A DNA stretch of 64,000 nt from Microbacterium sp. SORGH_AS_1204 (GTDB taxonomy: Bacteria; Actinomycetota; Actinomycetes; Actinomycetales; Microbacteriaceae): positions 2,108,001 to 2,172,000 of the forward strand of contig NZ_JAUTBD010000001.1 of the NCBI RefSeq assembly GCF_030818935.1, read 5' to 3'. A model generated the notes under the pieces. That model searched no databases, was not told the origin of the DNA, and saw only the letters and a program-made list of their open reading frames with translations. How positions within the stretch are numbered: the stretch's first letter is position 1; the number at the start of each line of letters is the position of its first letter. Of the stretch, positions 26,304 to 36,039 are shown piece after piece. The position numbers were made by a program, and so were the translations under genes.

Positions 26304-27710
26304 TTACTTCGCGGCGACCGGTTCGGCCTTCTTGTCGGCGGAAGCCGGGGCCGGCGCGTCGGCGGCGGGGGCCGCCGGACGCGGGCGGGCGGCGAACTCC
26401 TCGAACGCGGCGCGGGGCTGCTGCACCGCTTCGAGCGAGACGACCTCGCGGCCGTGCACGAAGTTCTGCACCCAGTCGCCGATGACCCGGAACTTGCGCT
26501 CCCACGTGGGCATGGCCAGACCGTGGTAACCGCGGTGCGCGAACCAGGCGATCAAACCGGTCAAGGCGATGTTGCCGGACTGGAACGCGCCGTTGTAGAG
26601 GCCCAGGCCGGCGACGGCACCGAGGTTCTTGTGGAAGTACTGCTTGGGCTCCTCGCCGCGCAGAACCGCCACGATGTTCTTGGCCATGAGCTTGCCCTGA
26701 CGCACCGCGTGCTGAGCGTTCGGAACGCAGAAACCGCCCACGCCGCCACCCGACAGGTCGGGAACGGCCGAGACGTCACCGGCGGCCCAGGCGCCCTCGA
26801 CGATGTCTTCGTCGGTGCCGACGCGCAGGTCGGGGCGGGTGCGGATACGACCGCGCTCCTCGACGGGCAGGTCGCTGCCGCGGACGACGGTGGGGTTCGC
26901 CATGACGCCGGCGGTCCAGATGATGAGGTCGGTCGGCAGCTGCTCGCCCGTGGAGAGCTCGACGATGCCGTCGACGGCGCCCTTGACCTGCGTGTCGAGG
27001 TGCACGAACGCACCCTTCTTCGCCAGGTCGGCGAGCACCCACTCGCTCGTCTTCTGCGACACCTCGGGCATGATGCGGCCCATCGCCTCGATGAGGTGGA
27101 AGTGGGTGTCGTCGAACGACAGCGTCGGGTACTGCTTCAGCAGCGACGACGCGTAGGCGCGGAGCTCGGCGAAGACCTCGATACCGGCGAAGCCGCCGCC
27201 GACGACCACGACGGTCAGCAGGCGGTCACGCTCGGGACCGGCCGGGAGCACCGATGCCTTGTCGAAGTTCGAGGTGAGACGATCGCGGATCGCGACGGCC
27301 TCTTCGATGGTCTTGAGGCCGATGGCGTTGTCGGCGATTCCCGGGATGGGGAACGTGCGCGAGACGGCGCCGGCGGTCACCACGATCTGGTCGTAGGCCT
27401 GCTCGAAGGTCTCGTCGCCGGCGATGGGCGTGATCGTCGCCGTCTTGGTCGCGTGCGAGATACCCGTGACCTTGCCCGCGATGACCGTGGTGCGCTTGAG
27501 GTGGCGACGAAGGCCCACCACGACGTGGCGGGGCTCGATCTCGCCGGCGGCGACCTCGGGGAGGAACGGCTGGTACGTCATGTACGGCAGCGGGTCGACG
27601 AGCGTGACGTCAGCTTCGCTACGGCCGAGGAGCTTCTCGAGCTTCCACGCGGTGTAGAAACCTGCGTAGCCCCCACCGACGATGAGGATTCTGGGCACGG
27701 TAGTGGTCAC
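26304..27710 (-). CDS. ndh: Type II NADH dehydrogenase (NDH-2)
   Basis: 468 aa. This is a single-subunit, non-proton-pumping NADH:menaquinone oxidoreductase at the inner membrane face. The FAD-binding ILIVGGGYAGFYTA is at residues 7-20 and the NADH-binding VVVVGGGFAGIEV near 167-179. The flavin motif EGAWAAGDVSAVPD and the quinone-site region VPNAQHAVRQGKLMA are present. A 40-residue C-terminal Ala/Pro/Lys-rich tail extends past the catalytic fold. The start is GTG, overlapping by four bases the stop codon of the upstream protease gene, so ndh is the last gene of a three-gene operon with the protease and DUF501 genes. Confidence 0.94.
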   Translation of the reverse strand: MTTTVPRILIVGGGYAGFYTAWKLEKLLGRSEADVTLVDPLPYMTYQPFLPEVAAGEIEPRHVVVGLRRHLKRTTVIAGKVTGISHATKTATITPIAGDETFEQAYDQIVVTAGAVSRTFPIPGIADNAIGLKTIEEAVAIRDRLTSNFDKASVLPAGPERDRLLTVVVVGGGFAGIEVFAELRAYASSLLKQYPTLSFDDTHFHLIEAMGRIMPEVSQKTSEWVLADLAKKGAFVHLDTQVKGAVDGIVELSTGEQLPTDLIIWTAGVMANPTVVRGSDLPVEERGRIRTRPDLRVGTDEDIVEGAWAAGDVSAVPDLSGGGVGGFCVPNAQHAVRQGKLMAKNIVAVLRGEEPKQYFHKNLGAVAGLGLYNGAFQSGNIALTGLIAWFAHRGYHGLAMPTWERKFRVIGDWVQNFVHGREVVSLEAVQQPRAAFEEFAARPRPAAPAADAPAPASADKKAEPVAAK

Positions 27711-29047
27711 GATGGGAGGGACTCCTCGTTAGTGATGCGGCTCGGCTCGCGGGAGGTGCGCGCCTGTCGGGATCGCCGGGCAGCAGCACTGACGCCGAGC
27801 GCAACCATTATAGCGGCCAGCGTGGCAGCGCCGAGCGGCAACGACCCGTAGAGCACGCTATCGCGCGACGGCAGCAGAGGCGAACTCGCGTGGGGCGCCG
27901 ACTCCACGGGCGGGAGGGGCGGGATGGTCACCGGGCTCGCGCTCGGCTCGGGCGCGGGCTCGGCATCCGCTCGGCGATACAGGCGGATCCACTCCGTGAG
28001 ACTGCCGAGGGGGTTCTCGGTGACGGCGGCGACCGCGCTCGTCGACACCGCGCCGGCGGCATCCACCAGCCCGTAGCCGTACAGCTTGTCGGGCTTGGTC
28101 GACGCTCCGGCGGCGGGCTTCGCCGTCTGGATGAGGCGGTTCAGCACGTTGTTCGCGTCGAGTTCGGGGTGAGCTGCACGCACCAGGGCGGCGATCCCGG
28201 CGACGATGGGGGCAGCACCGCTGGTGCCGTTCCACTGCACGAGGGCCCCGTCGGCCGAGACGCCGATCAACCGCTCGCTGGGTGCGGAGAGGCCGATGGT
28301 GATGCCCTGCGTCGAGGCGCTGTTGCTCGCCGTGCCGCTCGGATCGACACCGCCCACGGCCAAGACGCCGGGGATCGTGGCGGGGGCGCCGACCCGATCG
28401 GTGCCGCTGCCGCGGTTGCCGGCAGCCACCACCACGACGACGTTCTTGTCGAAGGCGTACTCGAACGCCTCGTCCCAGCTCCGGTCCCAGTCGAGGGTGT
28501 TCGTCGTGAGCGAGAGATTGATGACGGTCGCGCCGTTGTCGACGGCCCATCTCATCGCTTCGGCGATCTGCTCGGTGAACGGCTTCGACGTCGTTGCTCC
28601 GAAGCCGACGGAGATCGACAGCAGCTCCGCCTCGGGTGCGACGCCGATCATGCCGCGGCCGTTGCCGGTGCCGCGGGCGGCGGCGAGCGAGGCGACCCAG
28701 CTGCCATGATTGGCATCCACCGCGCCGACCGGCGTGCGCCCGTCGGAGGAGCCCACTCCGGACACGTCGGTGCCGCCGACCACGGCGCCGCTGAACTCGG
28801 TGGGGCCGCGCCCGATGCCCGTGTCGATGATGGCGATCTTCTGCCCGGCACCGCGCGTGGTCTTCCACGCCTCGCGCACACCGTATTGGTCCAGCCAGTA
28901 CTCCGCCGCGCGGACCGAGTCCGTCGGATCCTCGGCGACCGGACCTGCCGGGGCCTGGGGCGCAGCGGTCGCCGCGGGGGTCGCCGTCGCGCCCGTCAGC
29001 ACCGCCACGAGGACGACGGATGCCACGGCGGCGACGACGCGCTTCAT
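27707..29047 (-). CDS. Secreted, membrane-anchored S8 serine protease (mycosin-like)
   Basis: 446 aa. An N-terminal signal peptide (residues 1-29, ending ATAAP) leads into a subtilisin-like domain. The catalytic triad is D75 (IAIIDTGIG), H114 (DANHGSWVAS) and S276 (WNGTSGAAPIVAG), with oxyanion N211 (AAGNRGSG). A Pro-rich linker and a C-terminal membrane helix (about 405-428) with a basic tail follow. This layout matches mycosins (MycP), the proteases of type VII secretion. No ESX secretion genes are seen in this window. The ATG overlaps the upstream DUF501 stop, and its own stop overlaps the ndh start. Confidence 0.9.
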   Translation of the reverse strand: MKRVVAAVASVVLVAVLTGATATPAATAAPQAPAGPVAEDPTDSVRAAEYWLDQYGVREAWKTTRGAGQKIAIIDTGIGRGPTEFSGAVVGGTDVSGVGSSDGRTPVGAVDANHGSWVASLAAARGTGNGRGMIGVAPEAELLSISVGFGATTSKPFTEQIAEAMRWAVDNGATVINLSLTTNTLDWDRSWDEAFEYAFDKNVVVVVAAGNRGSGTDRVGAPATIPGVLAVGGVDPSGTASNSASTQGITIGLSAPSERLIGVSADGALVQWNGTSGAAPIVAGIAALVRAAHPELDANNVLNRLIQTAKPAAGASTKPDKLYGYGLVDAAGAVSTSAVAAVTENPLGSLTEWIRLYRRADAEPAPEPSASPVTIPPLPPVESAPHASSPLLPSRDSVLYGSLPLGAATLAAIMVALGVSAAARRSRQARTSREPSRITNEESLPS

Positions 29048-29562
29048 GCGTCGATCCCAGGGCTCTCGCACTGACAGCGCTGAGGCGACCACGTTCCGCG
29101 CTCGAGAGCACGGTCGCCGATCGGGTTGACGCCGGGTCCTGCCGCGAGTGCATGACCCGCCAGGGCGTGCAGGCACTTCACGCGGGTGGGCATGCCCCCG
29201 GCGGAGATGCCGGCGATCTCGTCGGGCTCGCCGTACGCGGCGCGATCGCGCAGGTACGCCTCGTGGGCGGCGAGGTACTGCTGCTGCAGCTCCTCGCTCT
29301 CGGCGAGCTCGTCCGAGAACTCCTTCATGACGTGGCCCGCCTCGAGCACCGACATCGCCGCGGTCGCGGCGGGGTGGGTGAGGTAGTAGAAGGTGGGGAA
29401 CGGGCTGCCGTCGTCGAGGCGCGGCGAGGTCGCCACCACCGTCGGGTTCCCGCACACGCACCGCGCGGCGATGCCGACGACTCCGCGCGGAACGCGACCG
29501 AGCTGCGCCTGCAGAACGGCGAGATCGGCGTCGGATGCGGGGGGAAGCGTTGCGGTAGTCAT
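29044..29562 (-). CDS. DUF501 domain-containing protein
   Basis: 172 aa. The DUF501 pattern is clear: LGRVPRGVVGIAARCVCGNPTVV, PFPTFYYLTHP, then the C-terminal GMPTRVKCLHALAGHALAAGPGVNPIGDRAL. Cys pairs (CVCG and KCLH) might bind metal. In actinobacteria this gene is often found between eno/FtsB-like and ppx or protease genes; function is unknown. The ATG has TACCCT seven bases upstream, so it is the promoter-proximal, probably leaderless gene of the DUF501-protease-ndh operon. Confidence 0.9.
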   Translation of the reverse strand: MTTATLPPASDADLAVLQAQLGRVPRGVVGIAARCVCGNPTVVATSPRLDDGSPFPTFYYLTHPAATAAMSVLEAGHVMKEFSDELAESEELQQQYLAAHEAYLRDRAAYGEPDEIAGISAGGMPTRVKCLHALAGHALAAGPGVNPIGDRALERGTWSPQRCQCESPGIDA

Positions 29563-29569
29563 CGCTTTC

Positions 29570-29575
29570 AGGGTA
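29570..29575 (-). promoter_or_regulatory. -10 box of the DUF501-protease-ndh operon
   Basis: Minus-strand TACCCT, seven bases before the ATG at 29562, with no ribosome-binding site. Confidence 0.55.
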
Positions 29576-29676
29576 CCCGGCCGCCCTCGTCGTTCGCCGA
29601 GGGGGTGGCGAAGGCCGACGCAGAGGCGGACACTACGGTCCCCAGGCGTGCTCCCGTGCGCGAGAACGCTCCGCGC

Positions 29677-30276
29677 TCAGCCCGCCGGGGTCTGCGACGC
29701 CGGGGTCGGATCGGGCACGCCGATCGTGGGCGTCGCGACCTGCGCGGCGCCGGACGCCGCCACCGAGCGGACGAGCTGTGCCATCCAATCGGTACGCGTC
29801 TGGCCGACCTCGTCGCTGACGTCGTCCTGTTCCTGCGGTGTGGACGAGGCGGGCAGGTCGTTGTCGATGAGGTAGACGATCTCGCCGGGGAAGGTGTATC
29901 CGAGCCGCTCACGCGCCTGCGTGCGGATGTACGCAGGATCGGACCACCGGTCGCGCTGCATCTGCAGGTCTTCCACCTCGGACTGGCTGATCTTGACCGC
30001 GCTCTGCAGAGCCTGGATCTGCTGCCGCTGATCCATGTACGTCCCGACCGTGGGCACGAGCACGAAGGTGCCCAACACGACGAGACCCAGCATGATGACC
30101 ACGAAGCCCGAGACGCGGACGCGGGCCAGCCAGTCGCGCACGTCGACGCGGCGTTCGGGCGCTGCCCGCCGCGGCGCGCGAGCGGGCCGCGCGGAGGAGG
30201 AGCGTTTCCCCTTCTGCTGGGCGTCGGGGGTTGCGGATGCCACGGGCCGACGGGGAGGCAGAGTCGGTCGTTCCAC
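29677..30276 (-). CDS. Septum formation initiator family protein (FtsB/DivIC-like)
   Basis: 199 aa. A basic, Pro-rich cytoplasmic N-terminus (about 1-60) leads to one membrane helix (about 62-84, VSGFVVIMLGLVVLGTFVLVP). A short coiled coil follows (YMDQRQQIQALQSAVKISQSEVEDLQMQRDRW), then the DivIC motif AYIRTQARERLGYTFPGEIVYLI. The C-terminal tail is polar. It is expected to act in the division complex with FtsQ and FtsL. I chose the GTG at 30276, with AGGGAG upstream. The position directly downstream of eno is conserved across actinobacteria. Confidence 0.92.
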   Translation of the reverse strand: MERPTLPPRRPVASATPDAQQKGKRSSSARPARAPRRAAPERRVDVRDWLARVRVSGFVVIMLGLVVLGTFVLVPTVGTYMDQRQQIQALQSAVKISQSEVEDLQMQRDRWSDPAYIRTQARERLGYTFPGEIVYLIDNDLPASSTPQEQDDVSDEVGQTRTDWMAQLVRSVAASGAAQVATPTIGVPDPTPASQTPAG

Positions 30277-30400
30277 GCCTGCTCCCTTCGATTCGTGCAC
30301 GGGTGTACCGGGCGCACGCGAGTCTACGTCGCGTCGACGGACGTCCACGGGGACGCGCCGGATCCGTGGCATCCGCTCAGCCGCCCCGCGAGACGACGAA

Positions 30401-30428
30401 GGAGGGGGAGCCTTCCGGCTCCCCCTCC
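30401..30428 (-). terminator. Terminator after eno
   Basis: 12-bp perfect stem GGAGGGGGAGCC / GGCTCCCCCTCC with a TTCC-type 4-nt loop, 13 bases past the eno stop codon. Confidence 0.8.
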
Positions 30429-30441
30429 CGTGGTCGGACGA

Positions 30442-31819
<1,378 letters not shown>

Positions 31820-32497
31820 TCATCGGGAGTCGGATGCCACGGCATCCACCACGATGGCCACGGCGACGCCGTCCCATCCCTTGCGGTCGAGGGTCTGCAG
31901 CGCAGTGGCGTCGAACCGGGGATCGGCGCCGAGCATCTCGATGCCCCGGCGGGCGCCCCGCACCTTCGAATCGCCGGTGCCGGCGTCGGCGACCTCTCCC
32001 CCGCGCACGACGTTGTCGAGCACGATGACGGTTCCGGGGCGCCCGAGGCGCGCGGCCCAGTCGAGGTAGACGGTGTTCGATTCCTTGTCGGCGTCGATGA
32101 AGACGAGGTCGAACGGCTCGCCACCCTCGAGGGACGGCAGCACGTCGGCTCCCCGACCGACGACGACCTCGACACGGTCGGCGACTCCCGCGCGCTCAAA
32201 GTTGCCCCGCGCGATCTCGGCGTTCTGCGCCTCGGCCTCGATCGTGACGACCCGGCCCGCGTCACCCACCGCGCGGGCGAACCAGATCGTGGAGTACCCG
32301 CCGAGCGTACCGATCTCGAGCACGCGCCGGGCTCCCGCGATGCGGGTCAGCAGGTGCAGGAACTTCGCGTTCAGCGGGGCGACCTCGATCGGGGGGAGGT
32401 CGGCGTCGCTCTGCGCCTGCAGGGTGGCATCCAGAATCGGGTCGGACCCCACGAGGGTGTCGGTCAGAAAAGCGTCGACGTCGTCAGGAGTGGGCAC
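31820..32497 (-). CDS. Class I SAM-dependent O-methyltransferase (methyltransferase_3 family)
   Basis: 225 aa. SAM-binding motif I is RVLEIGTLGGYSTIWFA (about 58-74), and the metal/catalytic segment is FDLVFIDADKESNTVYLDWA. VIVLDNVVRGGEV completes the catechol-O-methyltransferase-like signature, which suggests a divalent-metal-dependent O-methyltransferase. The substrate is unknown. The GTG start lacks a clear ribosome-binding site. It lies between eno and the CtaG-like gene on the same strand. Confidence 0.92.
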   Translation of the reverse strand: MPTPDDVDAFLTDTLVGSDPILDATLQAQSDADLPPIEVAPLNAKFLHLLTRIAGARRVLEIGTLGGYSTIWFARAVGDAGRVVTIEAEAQNAEIARGNFERAGVADRVEVVVGRGADVLPSLEGGEPFDLVFIDADKESNTVYLDWAARLGRPGTVIVLDNVVRGGEVADAGTGDSKVRGARRGIEMLGADPRFDATALQTLDRKGWDGVAVAIVVDAVASDSR

Positions 32498-32551
32498 GTC
32501 GCCAGCTTGTCGACGGGGCGGGGCCGGGTCAACGCCCTGGCGGCGCCGCGA

Positions 32552-33418
32552 TCACCGTTCGCCGTGCAGGTGCGCGCGCGTCATCTCCTCGTACTGCTCG
32601 TCGGAGAGGTCGTCGAACGCCTTCGCCTCGACGCGGTCGCTGCGCATCCACCGGATCATCAGGATGACGAGGATGGGCACGTCGGCGAATTCGGCGATGA
32701 ACCAGATCATGTCGCCCGCGAGGTGCTGGTCGTGCAGGGGCGAGGGCCACCACGACAGCGCCCGCGTGGCATCCGGGACGAGATCGAGCACGGAGTCGTT
32801 CAGGCGCATCAGCAGGCCCGGGACCGAGTCGATGAGCAGTTCCACGAAGGCCAGCAGGAACTCGATCGCGATGAAGGTCCCGGTGTGGACGGCGCCGAGA
32901 GCCGTCATCGGCAGCACCATCGCGAGCCCCACCAGCGGCACGACGATCCCGAGCGACGCCTCCACTGCGGGATTGACGCGCAGGATGCCGGCCAGGGGCG
33001 TGAGGAACAGACAGAACACCGCCGCGATGACGATGGTCGCGACCATCGCGTTGCCGAGGATGCGCGTGAGCCGCGATGCGAGCAGCCGTTCCCTCACCCC
33101 CGCGGGGAGGAGGTCGAGCGGGCGGCCCGCCGCGACGCCCGCGGGGATCACGAAGATGAGCAGCGCGATGCGCGTGGAGAACGCCCACCGCAGCTCCGAT
33201 GAGTAAGACCCGAGGAAGCCGAGCTCGATGACGGCGTACGGCAGGAGCCCGAGCGCGAAGAAGCCGACCGTTCGGCGGACGGGCCACGACTTCCCACGAC
33301 GGCGCATCCGCGCGACGGTCCCCAGGTAGGCGATGGATGCCACGAGCAGCGCGCCGATCGTGCCCGGATCGGCGCGCCAGGTGCTGAAGAAGACATCGAC
33401 GGGAGGCGTGGGTGGCAC
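32552..33418 (-). CDS. ctaG: Cytochrome c oxidase assembly protein, CtaG family
   Basis: 288 aa with about seven hydrophobic helices. The Caa3_CtaG pattern is visible: FFSTWRADPGTIGALLVASIAYL at the start, then SSELRWAFSTRIALL, LTPLAGILRVNPAVE and a C-terminal SPLHDQHLAGDMIWFIAEFADVPI. His residues in LHDQHLAG are the conserved candidate copper ligands. It should help insert copper in heme-copper oxidase. The C-terminal tail is acidic and polar. The GTG start overlaps no other gene. Confidence 0.88.
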   Translation of the reverse strand: MPPTPPVDVFFSTWRADPGTIGALLVASIAYLGTVARMRRRGKSWPVRRTVGFFALGLLPYAVIELGFLGSYSSELRWAFSTRIALLIFVIPAGVAAGRPLDLLPAGVRERLLASRLTRILGNAMVATIVIAAVFCLFLTPLAGILRVNPAVEASLGIVVPLVGLAMVLPMTALGAVHTGTFIAIEFLLAFVELLIDSVPGLLMRLNDSVLDLVPDATRALSWWPSPLHDQHLAGDMIWFIAEFADVPILVILMIRWMRSDRVEAKAFDDLSDEQYEEMTRAHLHGER

Positions 33419-33455
33419 GTTAGGCCGCAGAGCTATGCGTCAGCCGAGGCACCCG

Positions 33456-34310
33456 TCAGCCGCCAGCGCCGTCCCTGGTGCGCCCAAGGGCAACCGGCGT
33501 CCCGCGGACGCCGTTGGCGACGGGCTCCTCGGCGAGCGCGGCCCGCACGGCCGGGAGCAGCGCCTCGGCGGTGCGCCGGTAGCCCAGCGCGCTCGGGTGG
33601 AAGCGGTCGACGCTGAACATCTCCTCGGGACGCTCGGCGAACACCGGTCCGACCGCTCGCGCCAGAGCGACCACTCGCCCGCCCGCTCGGTGCACCTCAG
33701 AAGCCTGCGCCGCCGCGAGCTGCCGCGACGACCGGGCGGCGAGCGCTCGCAGCGGCTGGGGGATGGCCCGGAGTGTGCCGAGGTCGGGGCATGTGCCCAC
33801 GACGACGGGGATGCCGTCGGAGCGCAGCATCCGCACGATGTCGCCGAGCTGCCCCGCGGCGCGCGCTGCCGGGACCCGGTGCGTCACGTCGTTGCCGCCG
33901 ACGACGATGACGGCGATGTCGGCGCGATAGCCGTCGGGGAGCGAGCCGAGCTGCGCGGGAAGAGCCGACGTCTCGGAGCCGACCACGGCAGCGGTGCGCA
34001 GTCGCACCGGACGCCCGCGCTCACGGGCGATGCCCTTCGCCAACCGCGCCCCCAGCGTGTCGCGACGGCGGCCCGCGCCGAGCCCCGCGGCGATCGAATC
34101 GCCCAGGAGCAGGAGCTCGACGGGGCGTCCGGGGTGCTTCTTGCGTCGCCACACGCGGTCGGCGTCGAGCGCCTGCTCCCCCAGCGGTTTGCCGATGCGG
34201 CGTCGGGCGATCTCCGCCTGCCGGGTGATGACGGCGCGAAGACCCATCGCGCCCGCGCCGAGCAGCGCGAGAGCAGAGGCGGCCGTAAGGGTGACCGGAC
34301 GACGACGCAT
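33456..34310 (-). CDS. SGNH/GDSL hydrolase family protein
   Basis: 284 aa. The N-terminus has a basic start and a short hydrophobic segment (TAASALALLGAGAMGLRAV) that could be a membrane anchor or uncleaved signal. The catalytic block motifs are LLLGDSIAAGLGAG (nucleophile Ser, about 71), VGGNDVTHRV (block III Gly-Asn) and FSVDRFHPSALGY (D and H). This places it among lipase/esterase-like SGNH hydrolases. The substrate is unknown; cell-envelope lipids or acylated sugars are common possibilities. Confidence 0.9.
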   Translation of the reverse strand: MRRRPVTLTAASALALLGAGAMGLRAVITRQAEIARRRIGKPLGEQALDADRVWRRKKHPGRPVELLLLGDSIAAGLGAGRRRDTLGARLAKGIARERGRPVRLRTAAVVGSETSALPAQLGSLPDGYRADIAVIVVGGNDVTHRVPAARAAGQLGDIVRMLRSDGIPVVVGTCPDLGTLRAIPQPLRALAARSSRQLAAAQASEVHRAGGRVVALARAVGPVFAERPEEMFSVDRFHPSALGYRRTAEALLPAVRAALAEEPVANGVRGTPVALGRTRDGAGG

Positions 34311-34376
34311 GCATCGATGACACCCGCGGACGGTGAACACCGGGTGGCCGCACCGTGACGCAGGGGCGACGGCGGG

Positions 34377-34408
34377 CTCCCGGCATCCTGTGTTCTGGAT
34401 GCCGGGAG
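34377..34408 (-). terminator. Terminator after the MFS gene
   Basis: 12-bp perfect stem CTCCCGGCATCC / GGATGCCGGGAG with an 8-nt loop, between the MFS 3' end (34471) and the SGNH gene start (34310). Confidence 0.7.
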
Positions 34409-34470
34409 TGCGACGCCTGGTTCGCGCCGCCGGTGTCAGCCGCGCATGGCACGGAGGCCGGCGCGCGAGC

Positions 34471-35913
34471 TCAGTGCGCCGTCCGCGAACTCCGCGCCCG
34501 CAGCACGAGCGCCAGCGCCAGTACCGCCGCGGCGAGCGCGATGTCGAGCATGAGCCCGGCGATGAGCTCGTCGCGGCCCGCGGCGCCGGTGAGGGTCACC
34601 ACTCCGCCGATGACGATCACCCCGAACGACAGGGCGAGTTGCTGCGCGGTGCTGAACATGCCGCCCGAGAGGCCCGCGGCCTCGACCGGGACCTCGCGCA
34701 CCACCAACTGCGTCAGGGGCGAGAAGATGAGCGCCTGACCGGCACCGAGCACCACCAGCGCGGGCTGGAGCCACAGACCGATCTCGCTTCCCCAGGCGAC
34801 TGAGAGGGTGACCGCCATGGCGACGAGGGCGACGATCTGCACCGCGACGCCAATGACGAGAGTCGTGTCGCCCCATCTGCTCTGGATGCGCCCCACCAGG
34901 AGCGACATCGCGGCGAACACCACCGCGAAGGGCAGCAACGCCAAGCCCGCCTGCAGCGAGGTGAGGCCGCCCGCCTCGACCGCCCGGGGGAAGACGTACA
35001 GCAACGCCGAGTACCCGGCGAAGAACAGCCCCGCCGCGAGCAGGCCGAGCTGCAGCGGCCGCAGACGCAGCACGCTCGGGGGAAGGAGCGGAACGCGGCC
35101 GGAGCGCTCGATGGCATCCTGGTGCCGCCACATGCCGACGAGGGCGATCGCCGCGGTCACCAGGACGACCGCGACGGGCCACGACCAGTTCCACGCCGGC
35201 CCGAAGGTGAGGGCGACGGACGCGGCGAGGATCCCGATCCCGAGCGCCGCCGTGCCCACCAAGTCGATCGCGACCACCTCGTGCGCCCGCGAGCGCGGGG
35301 CGAGGGGCGCGAACACGATCGCGGCGACCGCCGTCAGCGCCACCACGACGAACACGGCCCGCCACCCGTCGACGGGCCCGAACGACAGCGAGGCGAGCGC
35401 TCCGCCGGCAACCTGCCCGACCGCCGCGCCGACACCGCCGCTCGCACCGAATGCGGCGATCGCGCGGGTGCGTGCCTCGCCGCGGGAGGTCGCCTGAATG
35501 GTGCCCAGCACCTGCGGGGTGCACAGCGCTGCGCCGACGCCCTGCACCACCCGGGCGACGATCAGCGTCTCGATCGACGGGGCGAGCGCGCACGCGATCG
35601 CGGAGACGAGGAACAGCCCCATGCCGAGCGTGTACAGACGGTGGCGGCCGAAGCGGTCGCCGAGGCGCCCTCCCAAAATGAGCAGCACCGCGAAGGGGAT
35701 GCCGTAGCCGGCGATGACGAGTTCGAGGGCGATGTCGCCGGCACCGAAGCGTTCTCGCAGCGTCGGCAGGATCACCGTGACCGCGTTGAAGGCGAACGTG
35801 CCGACCCCCGGGCCGAGGAGGAACCCGAGGTAACGCCAGGTGGGCACCTCGACCTCATCGGGGTGCAGCGGCACCGGAGCGGCACCGGTGGAGGGGTGAG
35901 CGGAGGTGGTCAT
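34471..35913 (-). CDS. MFS transporter, DHA2-like drug/efflux type
   Basis: 480 aa with about 14 predicted helices, the DHA2 (QacA-like) count. Motif A appears as GGRLGDRFGRHRLYTLG after helix 2, and the antiporter motif C region GASGGVGAAVGQVAGG is present in helix 5. This suggests a proton-driven exporter of small toxic molecules. I chose the ATG at 35913. It is divergent from an XRE-type regulator gene, with two operator-like repeats between them, so it is likely repressed by that regulator. A hairpin terminator lies downstream. Confidence 0.92.
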   Translation of the reverse strand: MTTSAHPSTGAAPVPLHPDEVEVPTWRYLGFLLGPGVGTFAFNAVTVILPTLRERFGAGDIALELVIAGYGIPFAVLLILGGRLGDRFGRHRLYTLGMGLFLVSAIACALAPSIETLIVARVVQGVGAALCTPQVLGTIQATSRGEARTRAIAAFGASGGVGAAVGQVAGGALASLSFGPVDGWRAVFVVVALTAVAAIVFAPLAPRSRAHEVVAIDLVGTAALGIGILAASVALTFGPAWNWSWPVAVVLVTAAIALVGMWRHQDAIERSGRVPLLPPSVLRLRPLQLGLLAAGLFFAGYSALLYVFPRAVEAGGLTSLQAGLALLPFAVVFAAMSLLVGRIQSRWGDTTLVIGVAVQIVALVAMAVTLSVAWGSEIGLWLQPALVVLGAGQALIFSPLTQLVVREVPVEAAGLSGGMFSTAQQLALSFGVIVIGGVVTLTGAAGRDELIAGLMLDIALAAAVLALALVLRARSSRTAH

Positions 35914-35935
35914 GGTGCCAGCATCCAGGGCGCAA

Positions 35936-35972
35936 CATCCTGGTACCAGGAGTGTGCTCATCCTGGTACTGG
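35936..35972. promoter_or_regulatory. Two operator-like repeats between MFS and regulator genes
   Basis: The sequence CATCCTGGTAC occurs at 35936-35946 and 35959-35969, spaced 23 bp apart. The first copy forms a perfect 12-bp palindrome, CCTGGTACCAGG (35939-35950); the second is imperfect (TCCTGGTACTGG). Both lie in the upstream region shared by the divergent MFS and XRE-family genes. Confidence 0.7.
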
Positions 35973-36039
35973 CAGCACTCCCCTCCCACCCCGCCCGTGT
36001 CGGTGGTGCGTCTTAGGATCGCGGGAGAGAAGGGATGCC

